From Fusarium oxysporum f. sp. lycopersici 4287 (Eukaryota; Ascomycota; Sordariomycetes; Hypocreales; Nectriaceae), in the NCBI RefSeq assembly GCF_000149955.1, contig NC_030990.1, positions 4,825,482 through 4,889,481 on the forward strand: a stretch of 64,000 nt of DNA. The letters are read 5' to 3'. The notes under the pieces were generated by a model that did not search any database, was not told the DNA's origin, and worked only from the letters and a program-made list of their open reading frames with translations. The position numbers and the translations under genes were made by a program. Of the stretch, positions 44,450 through 56,242 are shown one piece after another (within the stretch, counting starts at the first letter, position 1; the number at the start of each line of letters is the position of its first letter).

Positions 44450-46045
44450 GGTGATGGATAGTTTAGAATAGTTGTGTGGTTAGCTACACTTGCCTGGGAC
44501 AGCTTGACTTTATCCTCACTTGCGACATGTTTATTCACTGTCTCACCTTCGCTGACAGGGCGCCATCCCAATCATAACACAAATCAGGGCCCATCTCTGG
44601 GAGCTTTGGAGCGGAAGCCTGTCGCATCGGGTAGTAGTGCTGACGGCAGGGATGCGTTTCCAATAGGGCTGAGTCCGAACTGGCCTCTTACGTACGGCGG
44701 CAAACGAATTGCACAGGGGATGGTAGACCCATGCTACATAAATCTGAAAGTCCGCCATGCAGTGCAGTGATTTTAGAAGATGCGGGGTTTTGTCGTCAAT
44801 ATGGATCGAGAGTACGGATAGACGTGGCAGAAATGGGTTGGCGTGGGCCATGGCGAAACTGGGGGATTGAGTGGAGGAACCCCGGCTTCTAGGACACTAC
44901 GCATTGGCTCTTTTCACCAAAAACCAACTCCTGACAAAAGAGACGCTTGCAGCAGCTGTTAAGGAGACCAGTCAGTTGAACTATTCTGTTGCTTCTCTGC
45001 GAGGAATTGCTTAGTCAGGGGACTGTGTCCCTAGCCTGCTGACAGGGGAGCTGTGCCTCGAGCGCACAGGACCTGTGCGCCCTGACGGCGCCCTACATCA
45101 AGGTCCTATAACATAATCAGTAACACATGAATCTATTTCGTCAGGAACCCAGCAATCCAGAAATAGTGGTCAGGAGTCCATCGAGTTGACACAAGGTATA
45201 CGTTGCCTTTAAAAGCATAACCATCCAAAGACGCGGTGTATGTCAGTTGACGGTGTCATGAATCTGGTAGACAAATTAACATTTATTGGTCTAGTGCATG
45301 CGAGTGAACCACTTGCTGTTTAAGCTGGTCAAAGTTAGTTTAGAGTCTGACATGGCCAATCAAGATGGTGAGTGACCTCCCCTCTTCCCCTCATATGCCG
45401 CGGGGAAAGGGATGAATATGGTATGCGGCCCTGCCGGATTGAAAGATTTGGTATAACTCACAGGCCTGCAAATAATTTCGTATTTTGCTGTTTGGAAGTC
45501 AGAACCTCCACTCCTGAATGCGAGCCGGCCTATCAAATGCCTTGTCTTTAAAGGAGAAAAAAAAAGATATCATCGCCGAAGAAAGCCCTACGGTTAGTAG
45601 GTAGATGTGATTGGTCAGGTCGGTCTCAATTCAGGTGTGCACGCTTGTGTCCGATGCTGACTTGATCAGCTAATCCATTTCTGTTTCAGCAGGTGGGGCA
45701 ACCTGTCATTAGGTTGGATATCGTGCTAAGCGATAGGTAGGATAGAAAAGTGGTTTTCAAAGGTCTTGTTTTTTCTACAAAGGAAACACAGGTTTGAGTG
45801 GTTTTAACCTAAAAGGAGCGTATCTACACTAACGTGCAAACCCATCCGATCAGAGAACAGAAGTGCTCAACATTGGCCTGAGGATGGTCTCCACTTTATG
45901 ACACTTACTTAACCGATCCAATCCGTGCTCGGAAGATGAAGCGCTGCCAACATTAAAAGCTACCACGTCCCTCACCACTCGCTCATATCTAGCTGAGTAC
46001 TGGATATGACTGGTCCAGGAAAGAAACATACATATCAATTCTGCG
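44450..46045. promoter_or_regulatory. Divergent intergenic region between methyltransferase and sulfotransferase genes
   Basis: A 1.6-kb bidirectional spacer between divergent genes, without an open frame of note. It could host shared cluster regulation. I see no repeated Zn2Cys6-type CGG dyad by eye. Confidence 0.4.
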
Positions 46046-46894
46046 ATGATGGCTTCGACGCCGACAGAAGAATCCAAGCCCGCTGGTACAGTCGACACCC
46101 GTCGATCAATCTTTCCGGAAGGCGGAGAAGTTCGTCCCGTCAAGCCACTGGAAAGACCACCCATTCTGTGTCTGGGCAGCCCCCGCACAGGTACTGCCTC
46201 GTTGATGAAGGCCCTCGAGATACTTGGGTTCCCCAACACGCACCATGGATGGGATCTCTGCGAGCTCGACCATTTACAATGGCAGTGGCCAATCCTGGAC
46301 CAGGCCAACGACGCTACATTCACAAGCCTCCCTACGTATCGCGGGGCACCCTTCTCTCGAGAGCAATGGGATCAGGTTTTTGGGCAGTACGACGCCGTTT
46401 CAGATGTGGCGTCTTTCTATGCTGAGTCTCTGATCCCGGCGTATCCTGATGCCAAGGTGATCCTCGTTGAGCGCCATATTGACGCTTGGTGTAATAGCAT
46501 GCAGGCTGTTGTTAAGCCGATAATGAACCCCTGGATGCGTTGGTTCGTTACAAAAGTCGGCGACTACGCTGGCTACCCATGTGGCTCGGTGTCATTCCGA
46601 ACGCAGCAGGGCTGGACCAGATCGGGATGCCCCGAAGATGTTGAGAAGAATCTGAGAGCAGCATATATAAGACACTACGAATACGTTCGCGCTAGTGTTC
46701 CGAGGGAACAGCTTCTTGACTTCAACCTGGCCGACGGTTGGGAACCGCTGTGCTTGTTTTTGGGAAAAGATGTCCCTGATGTATCCTTTCCACATATTAA
46801 TGAGAAAAAGGAGTACACGGCTAGAAGTAAACGATTGGGGGATAAGATCACAAAAAGCGCGGCCCGCAAGTTTTTTCTCCCTTGGTTAGCATAG
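46046..46894 (+). CDS. Sulfotransferase-family protein (fungal Sulfotransfer_4-like)
   Basis: A single exon of 282 aa. The PAPS 5'-phosphosulfate loop 'LGSPRTGTASLMKALEILGF' is at ~43-62. The 3'-phosphate region 'YPDAKVILVERHIDAWCNSM' and the terminal 'LLDFNLADGWEPLCLFLGKD' are where the family has them. In this family the P-loop-like PRTGT motif and the 'P-x-A-K-x-I-L' strand define the fold. Typical members are 230-290 aa. Possible substrates are hydroxylated metabolites or phenols, and the divergent O-methyltransferase neighbour is consistent with tailoring. The start at the first of two consecutive Met is arbitrary. Confidence 0.8.
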   Translation: MMASTPTEESKPAGTVDTRRSIFPEGGEVRPVKPLERPPILCLGSPRTGTASLMKALEILGFPNTHHGWDLCELDHLQWQWPILDQANDATFTSLPTYRGAPFSREQWDQVFGQYDAVSDVASFYAESLIPAYPDAKVILVERHIDAWCNSMQAVVKPIMNPWMRWFVTKVGDYAGYPCGSVSFRTQQGWTRSGCPEDVEKNLRAAYIRHYEYVRASVPREQLLDFNLADGWEPLCLFLGKDVPDVSFPHINEKKEYTARSKRLGDKITKSAARKFFLPWLA

Positions 46895-49253
46895 CACGTA
46901 GAGGCTTGCCAAATGTCTGGGTTCCATTCTATTACTCTCAGAGCTATAAGACAAAAGATTCGACATCGACAACAAACTATTTTATTGTCACCTGGACTAC
47001 GTAGTGAACAGCAACCTGTCTTTAATCTGACTTTCAGATTGTTAATCTTCTTTATTCTGTCCTAGAAGTCCCCTAGTATGTTAATATATACTATTATTTA
47101 ATTAAAGGGCTATTATAGGTGCTATAACCTCTTAGACTATAAGAGCATAAGGGCTTATAAATAAAGAAGATAATATACTATAATATATATAAAGATAAAG
47201 TAATTACAAAGTTTAAAAGAAATATATTAAGTTTTACATAAGTTTAAATTACCTAAAGTTAAAGACTTATATTATAAACCTAGTACTTATATTATACATA
47301 TTTTATATTCTTTAATATTAGAATTTATTATTTCTTTATATTTTATTAATAATCTTAATAAGGTTATACTTTTTATGGTTTTCTATTATTCCTTATATAT
47401 AATGTTCTAGGTATTTATTATTATATATTTTATTTATAAGACTTTATATCTCCTTATAGTCTTTATTATAAGGTAGTTAATTTTTTTTTTCTTTTTAAGT
47501 TTATAAGTTAGCCTTAAAAGGTATATTTAAGTATTTCTAAAGTTTACTATAATTTAAATATTTATTACCTCTTAGTAAGTAAAGCTTTATTAAATTAATA
47601 TTATTATAATTAGCTACCTTAATTATAGCCCAACCCTAGTTATATATAACCTAGCTAGAAAGCCTTACTTTTTAGCTAGCCTTAATCTTCTTTTTATAAC
47701 TTACTTCAAAGGCCACTTTATTACTAACCTCTATAAATACTATATGTAAATTATTTATTATATAATAAGTAATTTAATTTAACTTTTAATTACAATTACT
47801 AATAGTATTATAGCCATATTATAATATTGCCTACTATTTAAAGAAGCTTATAACTACCTAATAAGGCCTTTTATATTAAAATACTTAACTTAATCCTTTA
47901 TTTTATAAAAGCTCTTAATAACTATAAATATAAGGATAACCCTTATGCCTTAATAATAAAAATTAAAAATATATAAAACAAAAAAGATAATATTACTTTT
48001 ATTAAGTAAGCTGCTTTTATATAAGTTTAGTTACCTAAAGTTAAAGATTATTAGTATTAGTAGTATAAAGAGAGTTAAATAGGTTATAAGATATAATATA
48101 TAATAGATTTAATAAATTAGCTAAATATTAATATACTATAAATATAAATAAGGGAAGGGTAAATATTATAATAAGAAATATTATATATAAGTAAGTAAAA
48201 TTAAGTCTAAATACTAAGCAGAAGTCTAAATATAAATAAGAAGAAATAACTTAATTTATTAAAGTATAAAACTATATATTATAAAAATATAATTACTTCT
48301 TAGGAGTAAGAAGCCTTATACTAGAGTTTACTTTAGGCATAAAAGGATTTAATTATAGCTAAGCTCTTTAATTTTATTAAGAGATTAAAAAGTAATATCC
48401 TAGTATAAAAGTAGTATCTAGGTATAGAAGTAGGATTAGAAGGTGCCCCTGGTTAGGGTTATTATTTTAGCTATAAAGTCTTAAGAATAGTAATACTTAA
48501 GGTCCTAGTCCCAAAATTAGGACTAGGAGCTTAGGGTAAGTAGTTCTAGTATAAGCTAATAGGGGCTAAGGGGTGCTATAAAAGCGGCACCTATTAGCAG
48601 ATTATATGCTACTTAAGTTTCGTCTTAGGATATACTTAGTAAGCAGCTTCTAGTTAATTCTACATAGCACAGAAAAGACATATAGAGCTTGCTTTAAACC
48701 TTAAGTAGTAAGACAGAAACGGAGATTAGATAACAAGAGGAATAACATACAATTTACCTAATAATTAACAGCTTCTGTGGCTGCGGTCCAGGATTCCTGG
48801 ATAGCAGTGCAGCTGGATGGGTTGCGGCAGAGGAGTTGCGGATACTGAATGAGTCCTCTCTCCAGTTTCCCATCCAGCGTTCGGGAAGGGCTGTCGCGTC
48901 GTCGTCGCCTAAACGTTAGCTGCTATGTCTCATCTGCCGGGCCTTGTACAGAATAAACAGACACGTCGTCCCCTTCATTATGTACCTATGTCGAGTAGCC
49001 TTTGCTACCATTCTTATTTGCGTCGGCGTTGCGCTCAAAGACGTTGTTGTTCGTCGAAAGTGCGAACTTTTGCGGCATTTTTGCTTTTAGCATAGAACTG
49101 AACGAATGGTTAACGGGAGAAATGGCTATGATGGTGCGTTCAGTGGTCCTTGGGGGTATTGTAGAATGTATTGTTTAAGCCTGTTATCAGAGTATCCAAG
49201 CAATCTTCCAGGAATAGCTCCTCTAAAATTCTGTCTGATATCTAATATTCTAA
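46895..49253. repeat. RIP-degraded repeat block, copy 3 (47,050-48,760)
   Basis: This is A+T-rich DNA without open frames. Bases ~47490-47820 match 3200-3415 and 3828-3950, joined by a ~415-bp deletion. Bases ~48095-48155 match 5641-5700. Near the right end (48503-48528) is a perfect 9-bp-arm hairpin, TCCTAGTCC/GGACTAGGA. Bases 48760-49253 regain normal composition and form the 3' flank of the reductase gene. Confidence 0.75.
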
Positions 49254-50423
49254 TTATGGTACCGATGGCGGCTTGAGAGGTGTTAGTCCAGCATGGAAAT
49301 CCATCGTCCCAAGACTCTTCAGCAACCACACATCACCAGGCGCGTATGCTCCGCTTTGAGGAGCATCGGCCCCATCCAACAGAGTGCCACTGAGAAATGT
49401 GTGAGGAAATCCCGGGTTGAATGGAGATGCTGTATCAATCTTGCCCATGTCATCATCTGTAAGCGCCACCCTCAGGCCCCGAATATTGTTTTCTATATGT
49501 TCCAATTTCCTCCCGCCAACAATTGGAAAGACGAATGGTGCCTTTTGCATAACATATGATAGCGCAACGTCAGTGATGGCCGCTGGGGGTTCGAGAGACA
49601 AAGCAGTCTGTTCCAAGGCTCGGGATACTGCTCTGTCGTGGCCGGAGAGCGGTGTGTGCTTTCGGCCTTCGTTATTCTGCTCACGAGCCTTGAATCCTTC
49701 TTCTGTCTGGAATCTCCCCTGGTTCAAGACACCGTACGGGCAAAGGCCCATGCCTTCATCCTGGCACATCGGGATGATATCCCTTTCGAAATCGCGCATC
49801 GACGCATTCCACATGCCTTGATAGACCACAAATTGCCGAAGGCCAGCCATTCGGGCGTACTGGTTGGCTTTCGAGACGACCCAAGCGGGTGTATCAGAAA
49901 TGCCTAGGTATAGAACTTTACCAGAGGTAACAAGGTCGTTCAACCCATGCATGAGTTCAGGAATGGTGGTTGCATAATCCCACCAGTGCACGTAGAGGAT
50001 ATCGACGTAGGATGTCTGAAGCTTTCGAAGGGACGCTTCTAAGGAGAGTCTCATAGACTTAATGCCGTTGCCGCCACGGTTCGTCGTGATGCTGCTGGTT
50101 CCATCAATGGGTTTATACGGGGCCGAATACTTGGTGGCGATGACCAAATCGTCTCGGTTCTGTCGGGTTGTGATCCACTCTCCGAGCCATTCTTCCGTCT
50201 GACCGGCTTGATAGGCATTGGCAGTATCGATGAAGTTGCCGCCTGCGCTGACGAAATGATCAAGGATCTTGAAGGCTGTTTCCTTCGAGCATTCCCCCAT
50301 CCGGGCTGTGTAGGCATCTCCAAAATTCATCGTACCAAGGCACAGAGGAGAAACTCGGAGCGAGGCATTTGGGGAGAGTTGGCGGTGTCGAGAGAGAAGA
50401 GAGGGCGTTTGTTCGGCAGGCAT
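49254..50423 (-). CDS. Aldo-keto reductase, norsolorinic-acid-reductase/aryl-alcohol-dehydrogenase type (1)
   Basis: A single exon of 389 aa. The NADPH-dependent AKR tetrad is visible: Asp66 and Tyr71 in 'GGNFIDTANAYQ', Lys98 in 'VIATKYSAP', His146 in 'ILYVHWWDY'. The C-terminal cofactor site is 'FPIVGGRKLEHIENNI'. The opening 'LRVSPLCLGTMNFGDAY' and the length place it with the fungal AKR9-like group, which includes norsolorinic acid reductases and aryl-alcohol dehydrogenases. It probably reduces an aromatic or alkyl aldehyde or ketone in the cytosol. A second member of the family lies 9.5 kb away, with four exons where this gene has none. Confidence 0.9.
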   Translation of the reverse strand: MPAEQTPSLLSRHRQLSPNASLRVSPLCLGTMNFGDAYTARMGECSKETAFKILDHFVSAGGNFIDTANAYQAGQTEEWLGEWITTRQNRDDLVIATKYSAPYKPIDGTSSITTNRGGNGIKSMRLSLEASLRKLQTSYVDILYVHWWDYATTIPELMHGLNDLVTSGKVLYLGISDTPAWVVSKANQYARMAGLRQFVVYQGMWNASMRDFERDIIPMCQDEGMGLCPYGVLNQGRFQTEEGFKAREQNNEGRKHTPLSGHDRAVSRALEQTALSLEPPAAITDVALSYVMQKAPFVFPIVGGRKLEHIENNIRGLRVALTDDDMGKIDTASPFNPGFPHTFLSGTLLDGADAPQSGAYAPGDVWLLKSLGTMDFHAGLTPLKPPSVP

Positions 50424-51801
50424 GACGGCGGATTATTGCTCTGAAGTTACCGAGGTAATGGCAGGACAAGTGCGAGTGGAAATAGATGCAAGAGTAGGTA
50501 TGGTACGTTTGCCTCAAGGTGCTTGAATGGAAGGGTCAGCACGCAAGTGATTCTTAACATGTCCACCTGAGAGTTTTTGAATGACATAGCTAGGTGGTGT
50601 ACGGATTTAAGCGGCGATGGAAACCGGAGTTAGGGCAAGCCCCGGCTCTACTTGCCAAGGCGTAGATTAGCAGGAACGCAAGGTACAACAAGGTGAACAG
50701 TCGATTTCGGTGGTATCGCCACGGCAGGAGTGTGGCCTCGACTCATGTGATTAACCTAGCCTAGTTTAGTAGGTGACACCCAGCTATTCCAACCCCATAG
50801 CTAGTAGGCACTCCGTATAAAGGGCGGACGTACTCAATTAAGTCTCTCCTGTACAACAACATGATTGCGCACCCTGTGGCCTTTACACGAGTACTACTGA
50901 TTTGATTGTACGTCATAAGCGGGTAAAGGTAGAAAATCGGATTTAAAGTGGATACTGGCATTATCTGAACTCTTCAGTTTCTTCGGTAGGGCTAATATTA
51001 TCCACACACTGGCATATAATCTTACTAAATCAGGCTAGTATTCCGGAGTGATCTGCATATACAGACACTCTAGTTGAACCTCAGACTATGGCGCAACTAG
51101 GGTTAGGCGTGTCCGCATAGCAGGAGGCACGGCACGGCTAAGTTGGTAGGTAACTCACGGCGGCGTTTCGTTATACTCAGGGCTTAGTATCTTATTGACC
51201 ACCCGCCGGTCTTTGCCAGGTATCGGTTGATTATCCCCACTGTCACAGGCCGCATAGTTCTGCTTCCTAAGCAAATTCGACCTCGGTAAGGAATCAACGT
51301 CTGGGACTCGACTAAGGTGGAGGTGCAGGTAATGAATTAAGTCACGTACACCTCAAGGGTGATCCTAGCTCATCTGTCCGAGCTTTTGTGAAAAAGCCTT
51401 GACCAACGGTAGTCTTTTTCGGCTCACCTGTGAAGCAAGCCAATGTAACAATGACGCATTGGCTGGAAGAGGTGAGAAGGCCGTCGTGGTGGCGTTTTTG
51501 GTATAGACTGAGAAGGCTCTTAAACGGAAAATAGGGGGGCTAGTGTTTTTGAGAAATGAAATGCTTGATAATCCCAGGCGTTCAACGCCCTGCTTACCTC
51601 CGGAGCTTCCGTGATCTGTACCGAATAGATAGGATTGTCGGCTGTCAACTGAGGGTCATCACAAAGGCTTGTTGTTTTAGCAAAAGTTATATAAGGAGAA
51701 GGATGATCTACTTAACTGAAAGGGAAAGATAACTGGTAGTTCCAAGCTCATCATTCCACCACTCATATCCTCACACCGCACCTTCTCAACCGTGGCCCGC
51801 A
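50424..51801. other. Intergenic with repeat remnants
   Basis: It contains a ~210-bp segment (50670-50880) that is inversely repeated at ~61780-62005. It also has a ~65-bp segment (51028-51093) inversely repeated at ~62010-62075. No gene is present. The promoter of the hydrolase at 51802 is at the right end. Confidence 0.6.
50670..51093 (+). repeat. Repeat remnant, inverted partner of 61780-62075
   Basis: Shared strings with the reverse complement of the right-hand copy include CAGTCGATTTCGGTGGTAT, GAGTCGAGGCCACA (complement), AACCTAGCCTAGTTTAG and TACTCAATTAAGTCTCTC. The second block shares AAATCAGGCTAG.(2).TTCCGGA and TAGTT.AACCTCA. The two blocks are in a different order in the two places. 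Identity is perhaps 80-85% by eye. No coding frame. Confidence 0.65.
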
Positions 51802-52908
51802 ATGAAGTCGACTCATCTCTTATATCTCTTTATAACCCAAGGTCTAGCGAGTATCGCTTCGTCACTTTGTTCTCGTGTCTCATTCCGCATTGATGCCAGC
51901 GCGGAAAACATTCTTTTCTCCGCTTCACCTAATCCTAGAAACGCAACGGCCACCCATGACTTCCTGGCTTCGTCTTTGGCCACCGGTCCGCCAATCAATG
52001 GAACGACGCGTATAAGCGGAGAGTTCACATTCAACGGGATATACTGCAGGCCTCGGAGCCGCACGAGATCTCGAAATACCCTGCAAGTGCTTGTCCACGG
52101 TCTCACCTATGACAAATCTATGTGGTCTGGTCTTGGCTATTCATCGCTCTACGACTGGCAGAAATTCGCGAACTCGCGGGGGTATCATACTCTCGCAATC
52201 GATAGGTTGGGTCATGGAGAGAACCTTGATTTCTATGACCCTCTTGCAGTGGTACAAGGTCCCATTCAAATAAACCAGCTTCACGTCCTCCTACAATCCG
52301 CTAGACATGGCCTCCTAGACGGCGTGGGAAAATTCAACCGGATTGCGTTCATCGGCCACTCATACGGATCTACCCTCGGCAATTACTTAGCCCAAGACTA
52401 CGCAGGCGATGTGGACGCCTTCGTACTGACCGGCTACTCATCAACCGCAACAATTCCTACGAACTTAATACCGGATTTTCAGAGTGCTGCAACTATTATT
52501 CGCCGGTTTAAAAATACCCCTCTTGGTTACTTAACTGTTTCGTCTGAAAAGGCCAGGACGGGGGCATTCTACGGGGGCAAGTTCGACCGATCTCTGGCTC
52601 AATACGATTTCAAGGTCGAGGATACCGTGAGTCTTGGCGAGTATCTGACTCCGGGTGCTCAGCCTGTGTCTACGTCTTATGAGGGGCATGTGCTCGTGGT
52701 TACTGGAGACAGGGATTCGATTTTCTGCACCACTGGTCCCGATACTTGCGCAGAGACGTTGAACAAAACAGGCCAAGACATCTTTCCCAAGGCTGTATAC
52801 GACTATTTCGTCGTGCCAGAAACAGGACACTGCCTCACACTTCATTACTCAGCCCCTAAGGCCTTCAAAGTTGCGCATGACTGGCTAGACAATGTGTTCG
52901 AGCTGTAG
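51802..52908 (+). CDS. Secreted alpha/beta-hydrolase
   Basis: A single exon of 368 aa. The N-terminal signal sequence is MKSTHLLYLFITQGLASIAS. The hydrolase core contains the oxyanion region 'LQVLVHGLTYDKSMW' (~94-108), 'AIDRLGHGENLD', and the nucleophile elbow 'IAFIGHSYGSTLG' with Ser187. The acid is probably Asp303 or Asp305 in 'VVTGDRDSIF', and the base is His343 in 'VPETGHCLTLHY'. Several N-glycosylation sites (NAT, NGT, NKT) fit an extracellular enzyme. It is likely an esterase or lactonase, substrate unknown. It belongs to the reductase/esterase neighbourhood. Confidence 0.85.
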   Translation: MKSTHLLYLFITQGLASIASSLCSRVSFRIDASAENILFSASPNPRNATATHDFLASSLATGPPINGTTRISGEFTFNGIYCRPRSRTRSRNTLQVLVHGLTYDKSMWSGLGYSSLYDWQKFANSRGYHTLAIDRLGHGENLDFYDPLAVVQGPIQINQLHVLLQSARHGLLDGVGKFNRIAFIGHSYGSTLGNYLAQDYAGDVDAFVLTGYSSTATIPTNLIPDFQSAATIIRRFKNTPLGYLTVSSEKARTGAFYGGKFDRSLAQYDFKVEDTVSLGEYLTPGAQPVSTSYEGHVLVVTGDRDSIFCTTGPDTCAETLNKTGQDIFPKAVYDYFVVPETGHCLTLHYSAPKAFKVAHDWLDNVFEL

Positions 52909-54774
52909 GTTTTGATAGCGAACTACTTGTACCATTTCATGCCGCTCTCTCGAACCTGGAATTATCAAAAGGCTTGACTGCGTCGCCAGTGTGGCGTAGG
53001 AACAAGGGTTGGGAGGTGGGACGCTGTTCTGTGAAATTGGGGATATTGGTGGGCTCTTGGAAGTCTGTCTCGGGGAAGCCTGGTCATGGGCTGTCTCCTC
53101 TCACTATAGTCACGGTGTCCAAGGTCGGACCTTAATGTATAGCCCTACAATCTAGTCTCATCTTCCGCCACACCCGTGACGTTCTATATCGTCTGAGTGA
53201 TCATCCTAGTGTGCCTCATCTGCTCGACACTAATTCGAAGCAACTCAATGCCGCGTCTGTCAATATGGAGTCAAGCAGAAGCTAAATCCGGTAACAGCCC
53301 TGATGTTATCCTTTCCTGATATAGTCGGAATGAAGTCTCACCGCTGATATTCGAAAGCCTAAGAAGTGAGACGGTCTTCTACTCGCCAATTAATGATGCG
53401 GGGGGAATGCGTCGGGATTGAGCGTCTGAAAAGGCTTTGTAATGAAGACATATATAACACCTCAGTTTAACGCGACATTCAGGAAGCCTGGTAAGAACAG
53501 CCAGAATGGCAGGAACCCGTCGCCAAACTCTAAAACAAACAAGCCAGCAACTCGTCAAGATAAGAGCTCTTGCACCTGTTCCTGAACTCCGCTCCATCAT
53601 TGTTCAGATTTTGGTGACACCAGTTCCTGGTCCGAAAGAAATCCTTATGTGAGCTCACAGTATAGCACTGAATCGCGCAGACCTTATCTACACTGTCAAG
53701 TCTATTACTACACTAGACAAGCGAGTAATTTGGTCCAATATTAGTAATATTGCAGGTTGGCGAGGATCTTGTCGAGATCTTGGACTTGCGAGTCGACGTG
53801 GGAGGGTGTGTTGCTGGCTTTGTGCAAGGCGGCAGGTAGACTCGTGACGTTATGGCTCGTGGTTGCTGAGAATCTCGAGATGCAAGCGCATCAGTGCTAG
53901 CTAATGCCAAAGCGTATGTATTTGTAGCCGCATTTTATGAGTATCTAAGTACTGGTGCTTTTTTAGGCCAAATTAGGCCGTAGGAAAATTAGTACGCATT
54001 ATGTATGGCGGAATCGAAAACGTTGCGGCAGAAAGTTTCTCAGTCCCAGGTGGGAACTTGGACTTTGTTGGTTAGTCGAGCGGCCGGAGAGGCGACCACA
54101 TGGTGCCAATTTGCGGCGAGAAAATAGCCCATCGAATCTGTTGAGAAGTCCTCGGATTCAATAAGCCTAAGTCGGCTACTGCTCGGAGGACAGGGGATAA
54201 CAAGAGACTGGTTGATTGGGACAAATGCTGCTCCATTGAGACTCGAACGAATGAATAGGGCGGATACGAGATGATGATTCAAGTCAGCTTCGCTTCATTT
54301 TAGGGGCATGCAACAGGGAAAACATAGTAGTAGAGACCTCTTCTTAATCAGGCTAGCGTTCCGGAGCTCTAACATTACGTAGCAACCCAAACTTCTCCGG
54401 AGTGTGTGGATCCGGATACAGAAGTGCCAGTCCACCCCACCCATGGAGTTAAGTTTGGCGGGGTCACAAAACCTTTTACCCCACCTCATAAAATCAACTC
54501 TATGCGGACAGACATCTGTCAGAGGCATCACAGACCTCATTATACACGCTCCTGGTGGCCTCGCTTTCGGTATAGCCCACTGCGTTCCAGTGGTATCCAC
54601 TTTTGGTGTTTGCTCCCCGAGGGTGGTGTGGAACTCAGGGAGGCCAGCTCGCCTCATTGACGTCCTTCCTCCATCAACCTTGCTTACTCCTTCCAGATCC
54701 CCCGTTCCGCAGCCCGTCAAAGCTGCTATCCTTACGCTACGAAATTCATCTCAGACCCGTCTGCAAGACGTCTA
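52909..54774. other. Intergenic, 1.9 kb
   Basis: No gene is supported; frames at 53379-53910, 54040-54282 and 54295-54775 are short and featureless. A short string at ~54347-54362 (AATCAGGCTAGCGTTCCGGAG) is a third copy of the motif seen at 51028 and ~62075. Confidence 0.5.
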
Positions 54775-56242
54775 ATGGTGTATCGAGGCCGTCTATCCAG
54801 GGATTGTCTCCCTTGCCGGAAACGGAAACTTCGGGTATAGTCCTGCTTTCCCATGTTTCCCCTGCGAAGTATAGTCGGTGGTTGACTGAGCGTATTTCCA
54901 GTGTGATCTACGGCCAGAAGGGTGTGGCCAGTGTTCCAGAGCCAGGCTTGAATGTTACGGGTATCGGGACCACCACGACCTGGTCTTCCGGGATGAAACC
55001 CTCGCCACTGAACAGAAAATCATGGCACGGGAGCTTTCCGGAAAGCCTCCCCAGCCTTCTACACTAGAGCTTGGTTGGAATATCCAGGCACCATACGCCT
55101 TCTTCTCCATCTTTGTTTTCGGCTTCTCACGCAGTCACATGGCCACTGCTCCAGGATATAATAAGGCCCCCTCAACTGGTTACTTTGCTGCCAGCGTCGA
55201 GGCAACGAGCTTAGCTTTCCTCGTCACCCACCTCAACAGGTTGGATTTGATGGGCCCGGCAAATAGTGCCTACGTGACTGCTATCCAGCGCCTTAATCTT
55301 GCGTTGAATGGACCGGAAACCTTGCATCTCGAGGAGGCTCTCGAATCTATCCTACTTCTCGACACGTACGAAAAGATGGTGTGCCGCAATCCGCGTGGCT
55401 CCTCTCTATGGATAAACCACCCACGAGGCGGAATATCTTTACTCGAATCCTGTGGGAGTCAAGTCGTAACAAGCTACTTGGGTCGCCAGCTTGGCGCTCG
55501 TCTTGTGAGTGCTCTTACTGTCAGCTGCGGCGCAGCAGCGGTTGCCGTCCCGGAAGCGTTGAGGACATTACGGAGGCAGCTGGATCCTTTCGTTAACAGC
55601 GTCAAATGGCGCTTTATGGGTATCTTAGCCTCTATCGTCGACCTCCAAGCCGACCTCCACAAAGGTGGAGACCGCTGCAAGCCCGGCCCAGTCAAGCAAG
55701 CGGAGCAGTTGGATGCAGAGCTGACACGCTTACATAAAGGGCTGCCACTATCTTGGAGGCCCCTAAGAGTATCACCTGTCAGAGATCATCCCCTTATCTT
55801 TGGCTCTTACTACGACATATTCCCGGATCAGTGCGCCGTCCAGCTTGCAAACGGTATTTGCGTTATGCGCCTACTCCTTAACAGAATCATAACGATGTAT
55901 TCTCCCAACAAGTCATCCGGATCCGATAGCTACGATATTGCTTGTCAGATATGCGCATCGGTACCTCAGTTTCTTCCGTCAGTGGCACAGCAGGATGAAA
56001 CTGCACCATTCTCGCCAGTGCTGAGGCTTCAGTGTTGCACTTTGCTCGCACCACTTTATGTTGCAAACCACGTTTCTGAGGACGTGACGATGAGAGCATG
56101 GATAGGGCATTGCCTGCAGTATATGTCTGATAGGGGTGGGATGAAGATAGCCCAAGACGTGAGGGACGCGATGACAAATAACCTGGATTTGGACTACTGG
56201 TTTGTCGTGTCCATGGTTGGCAGTTACGCATTTGCGACATAA
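54775..56242 (+). CDS. Zn2Cys6 transcription factor
   Basis: There are two exons, 54775-54834 and 54902-56242, with a 67-nt intron placed inside the zinc knuckle, a common fungal arrangement (466 aa). Splicing gives 'DCLPCRKRKLRCDLRPEGC' and 'GQCSRARLECYGYRD', with Cys at 11, 14, 21, 28, 31 and 38 in perfect C-x2-C-x6-C-x6-C-x2-C-x6-C spacing. A basic linker (FRDETLATEQKIMAREL) precedes a helical regulatory region with no strong Pfam-like landmark ('LHLEEALESILLLDTYEKMV'). It ends at 'WFVVSMVGSYAFAT'. It is the only intact regulator among the enzymes at 43-64 kb, hence a candidate cluster-specific activator. Confidence 0.85.
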
